From contig JAEEVB010000114.1 in NCBI GenBank assembly GCA_016287065.1, forward strand, positions 1 to 7,567: a stretch of DNA of 7,567 nt, read 5' to 3'. This DNA is from Muribaculaceae bacterium (GTDB lineage Bacteria; Bacteroidota; Bacteroidia; Bacteroidales; Muribaculaceae). Under the pieces are notes generated by a model. The model searched no databases and was not told the origin of the DNA. It saw only the letters and a program-made list of their open reading frames with translations. Made by a program: the position numbers and the translations under genes. The first letter of the stretch is position 1, and every line of letters starts with the position of its first letter. Below, in pieces: positions 5,566 through 7,567 of the stretch.

Positions 5566-5609
5566 TGAAAGACAAAGGGGTGTGGCTCATGTGCCGCAAC
5601 CCCTTGTCT
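5566..5609 (-). terminator. Hairpin after infB, probable (leaky) terminator
   Basis: The arms 5571-5586 and 5593-5608 (outer parts GACAAAGGGGT and ACCCCTTGTC, one-base bulge) form a long G/C-rich stem with a 6-nt loop. On the minus strand the stem is followed only by TTTCA, a weak tail. It begins 22 bases past the infB stop. Because no clear folK promoter follows, partial read-through into folK seems likely. Confidence 0.55.
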
Positions 5610-5630
5610 GCCATAAGATTTATGCGTTGA

Positions 5631-7567
5631 TTATAAGGTCTTTTGAACTTCAATCTCTTCGAAGGCCTCAACAATGTCGCCCACAACGATGTCGTTGTAG
5701 CTCTGCACGCTGAAGCCGCACTCCATGTTGGTACCCACCTCCTTGGCGTCGTCCTTGAAGCGCTTGAGCGAGCCCAGCTGACCCGTGAATACCACGATGC
5801 CGTCGCGAATGATGCGAACCTTGCAGGTGCGCTTGATTTTGCCTTCACGCACAATGGCACCAGCAATGGTACCCACCTTGGAGATGTGGTAAACCTCCTT
5901 GACCTCGACAGTACCGAGCACTTCCTCCTTGATGTCGGGCGAGAGCATACCTTCCATAGCGCTCTTCACCTCTTCGATGGCATCGTAGATGATGGAGTAG
6001 ATGCGGATGTCGACGCCTTCCTGAGCGGCCAGGCGCTTGGCATCGGCACTGGGACGCACCTGGAAGCCAATGATATAGGCATCGCTGGCAGCAGCCAGGG
6101 TAACGTCGCTCTCGGTGATGGCACCCACGGCCTTGTGAATCACATTCACTTGTACCTCGGGGGTAGAGAGCTTGATGAGCGAGTCGCTCAACGCCTCGAT
6201 AGAACCGTCGACGTCGCCCTTCACGATACAGTTCAGCTCGTGGAAGTCGCCCAAAGCCTTGCGGCGGCCGATGTCCTCGAGGGTGACGCGCTTCTGCGTG
6301 CGCAAGCCCTGCTCGCGCTGCAGCTGTTCGCGCTTGTTGGCAATCTGGCGTGCCTCCTGGTCGGTTTCCATCACGTTGAACTTATCGCCGGCGGTGGGAG
6401 CACCGTTCAGACCCAGAATGAGGGCAGGCGACGAAGGACCAGCCTCCTTGATGCGCTGGTTGCGTTCGTTGAACATGGCCTTCACCTTACCGAAGTGTGT
6501 ACCGGCCAGGATGATGTCGCCCACGCGCAATGTTCCATTGTCGACGAGCACGGTGGCAATGTAGCCACGACCCTTGTCGAGCGACGACTCGATGATAGAG
6601 CCAGTGGCATTGCGGTTGGGGTTAGCCTTGAGGTCGAGCAGGTCGGCCTCGAGCAGCACCTTCTCCATGAGTTCCTCGACACCTATGCCCTTCTTGGCAC
6701 TGATGTCCTGGCTCTGATACTTGCCGCCCCACTCCTCGATGAGGTAGTTCATGTTGGCAAGTTCTTCCTTGATCTTATCGGGGTTGGCACCGGGCTTATC
6801 GATCTTGTTGATGGCAAAGATGATGGGCACGCCGGCAGCCGATGCATGGTTCAGAGCCTCAACGGTCTGGGGCATCACGGCGTCGTCGGCAGCCACAATC
6901 ACAATCACGATGTCGGTGACCTTGGCACCACGGGCACGCATAGCGGTAAACGCCTCGTGACCAGGAGTGTCGAGGAAGGTGATGCGACGGCCGTTGGGCA
7001 GTTTCACGTTATAGGCACCAATGTGCTGGGTGATACCGCCGGCCTCGCCTGCAATCACGTTAGAATTGCGGATGTAGTCGAGCAGCGACGTCTTACCGTG
7101 GTCGACATGACCCATCACGGTCACCACGGGGGGACGTGCCTCGAGATCTTCGGGATCATCCTCCTCTTCGTGAATGGCCTCGGCCACGTCGGCGCTCTCA
7201 TACTCGGTCTTGAAGCCGAACTCGTCGGCCACGATGTTGATGGTCTCGGCATCGAGACGCTGGTTGATCGACACCATCACGCCCAGATTCATGCAGGTAC
7301 CAATCACCTTGTTCACCGGCACGTTCATCATGGCGGCGAGATCGTTGGCAGTCACAAACTCGGTGAGTTTGAGCGTCTTCTGCTCAGCTGCGAGCAATGC
7401 GGCCTCGGCCTGCTCCTCCTCACGCACGGCCTCGCGTTTCTCGCGACGCCACTTGGCGCTCTTCTTCTGCGTCTTGGCAGTGAGACGGGCAAGCGTCTCC
7501 TTCACCTGGCGCTGCACATCCTCCTCGCTCACTTCGGGCTTGAAGGGGCGCTTTGCCTTCTCCTTCT
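5631..7567 (-). CDS. infB: Translation initiation factor IF-2 (C-terminal ~644 aa; N-terminus beyond window)
   Basis: IF-2 is the GTPase that brings fMet-tRNA to the 30S subunit and promotes 50S joining. The frame stays open to the window edge (upstream codons read ...KRPFKPE), so the lysine-rich N-terminus is missing. Counting from the Val codon at 7532, visible parts are: a charged helix (20-52), the IF2-N domain (about 55-110), an acidic linker (113-130), and the G domain with GHVDHGKT (141-148), GGIT (165-168), DTPG (188-191), NKID (242-245) and SAKKG (278-282). Domain II (about 308-395), domain III (about 430-530) and the C-terminal tRNA-binding domain (about 535-628) follow; all look intact. 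Family members in this phylum usually exceed 900 aa, so roughly a third is outside. The GTG at 7532 is an internal valine, not a start. Confidence 0.98.
   Translation of the reverse strand, partial: KEKAKRPFKPEVSEEDVQRQVKETLARLTAKTQKKSAKWRREKREAVREEEQAEAALLAAEQKTLKLTEFVTANDLAAMMNVPVNKVIGTCMNLGVMVSINQRLDAETINIVADEFGFKTEYESADVAEAIHEEEDDPEDLEARPPVVTVMGHVDHGKTSLLDYIRNSNVIAGEAGGITQHIGAYNVKLPNGRRITFLDTPGHEAFTAMRARGAKVTDIVIVIVAADDAVMPQTVEALNHASAAGVPIIFAINKIDKPGANPDKIKEELANMNYLIEEWGGKYQSQDISAKKGIGVEELMEKVLLEADLLDLKANPNRNATGSIIESSLDKGRGYIATVLVDNGTLRVGDIILAGTHFGKVKAMFNERNQRIKEAGPSSPALILGLNGAPTAGDKFNVMETDQEARQIANKREQLQREQGLRTQKRVTLEDIGRRKALGDFHELNCIVKGDVDGSIEALSDSLIKLSTPEVQVNVIHKAVGAITESDVTLAAASDAYIIGFQVRPSADAKRLAAQEGVDIRIYSIIYDAIEEVKSAMEGMLSPDIKEEVLGTVEVKEVYHISKVGTIAGAIVREGKIKRTCKVRIIRDGIVVFTGQLGSLKRFKDDAKEVGTNMECGFSVQSYNDIVVGDIVEAFEEIEVQKTL

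Noticed and set aside
7530..7532. GTG as the start codon of IF-2
   Set aside because: The frame stays open upstream with typical IF-2 sequence (KRPFKPEV), so this is an internal Val codon of a gene cut by the window edge.

Overview
The window is a stretch of bacterial chromosome that looks like a Bacteroidales genome (Bacteroides/Prevotella/Muribaculaceae relatives) with fairly G+C-rich coding DNA. Four things point there. The proteins resemble that group. The starts lack a Shine-Dalgarno sequence and are preceded by A/T-rich leaders. Two upstream regions carry the Bacteroidetes promoter (TTTG, 20 bp, TAnnTTTG), and two more carry a weaker form. Intergenic DNA is markedly A/T-rich. The family assignment below order level is an impression.

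Every recognised gene is on the minus strand, so transcription runs from high to low coordinates. In that order they are: infB (translation initiation factor IF-2, N-terminus cut by the window edge), folK (HPPK, folate synthesis), a type I glutamine synthetase, an OmpA-family outer-membrane protein, and hflX (ribosome-associated GTPase). A further gene probably starts at position 8 and leaves the window. Apart from infB-folK, which may share a transcript, these look like single-gene units: glutamine synthetase, ompA and hflX each have a promoter-like sequence upstream and a hairpin terminator downstream. The genes are housekeeping and envelope functions, not one pathway.

The most unusual content is between the genes. 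(1) Three intergenic regions carry tandem 7-bp repeats (consensus GTTnTCA on the plus strand), all in the same orientation and each ending in a GTGrA-type unit. One fills the hflX leader up to the start codon; the other two bracket folK within a few bases of its start and stop. (2) Positions 1-272, which hold no recognised gene, look like a long attenuated leader for the unseen gene to the left: promoter, 34-codon upstream ORF, competing hairpins, and an intrinsic terminator about 50 nt before the putative ATG. I did not find a defence system, mobile element, CRISPR array, tRNA or rRNA.
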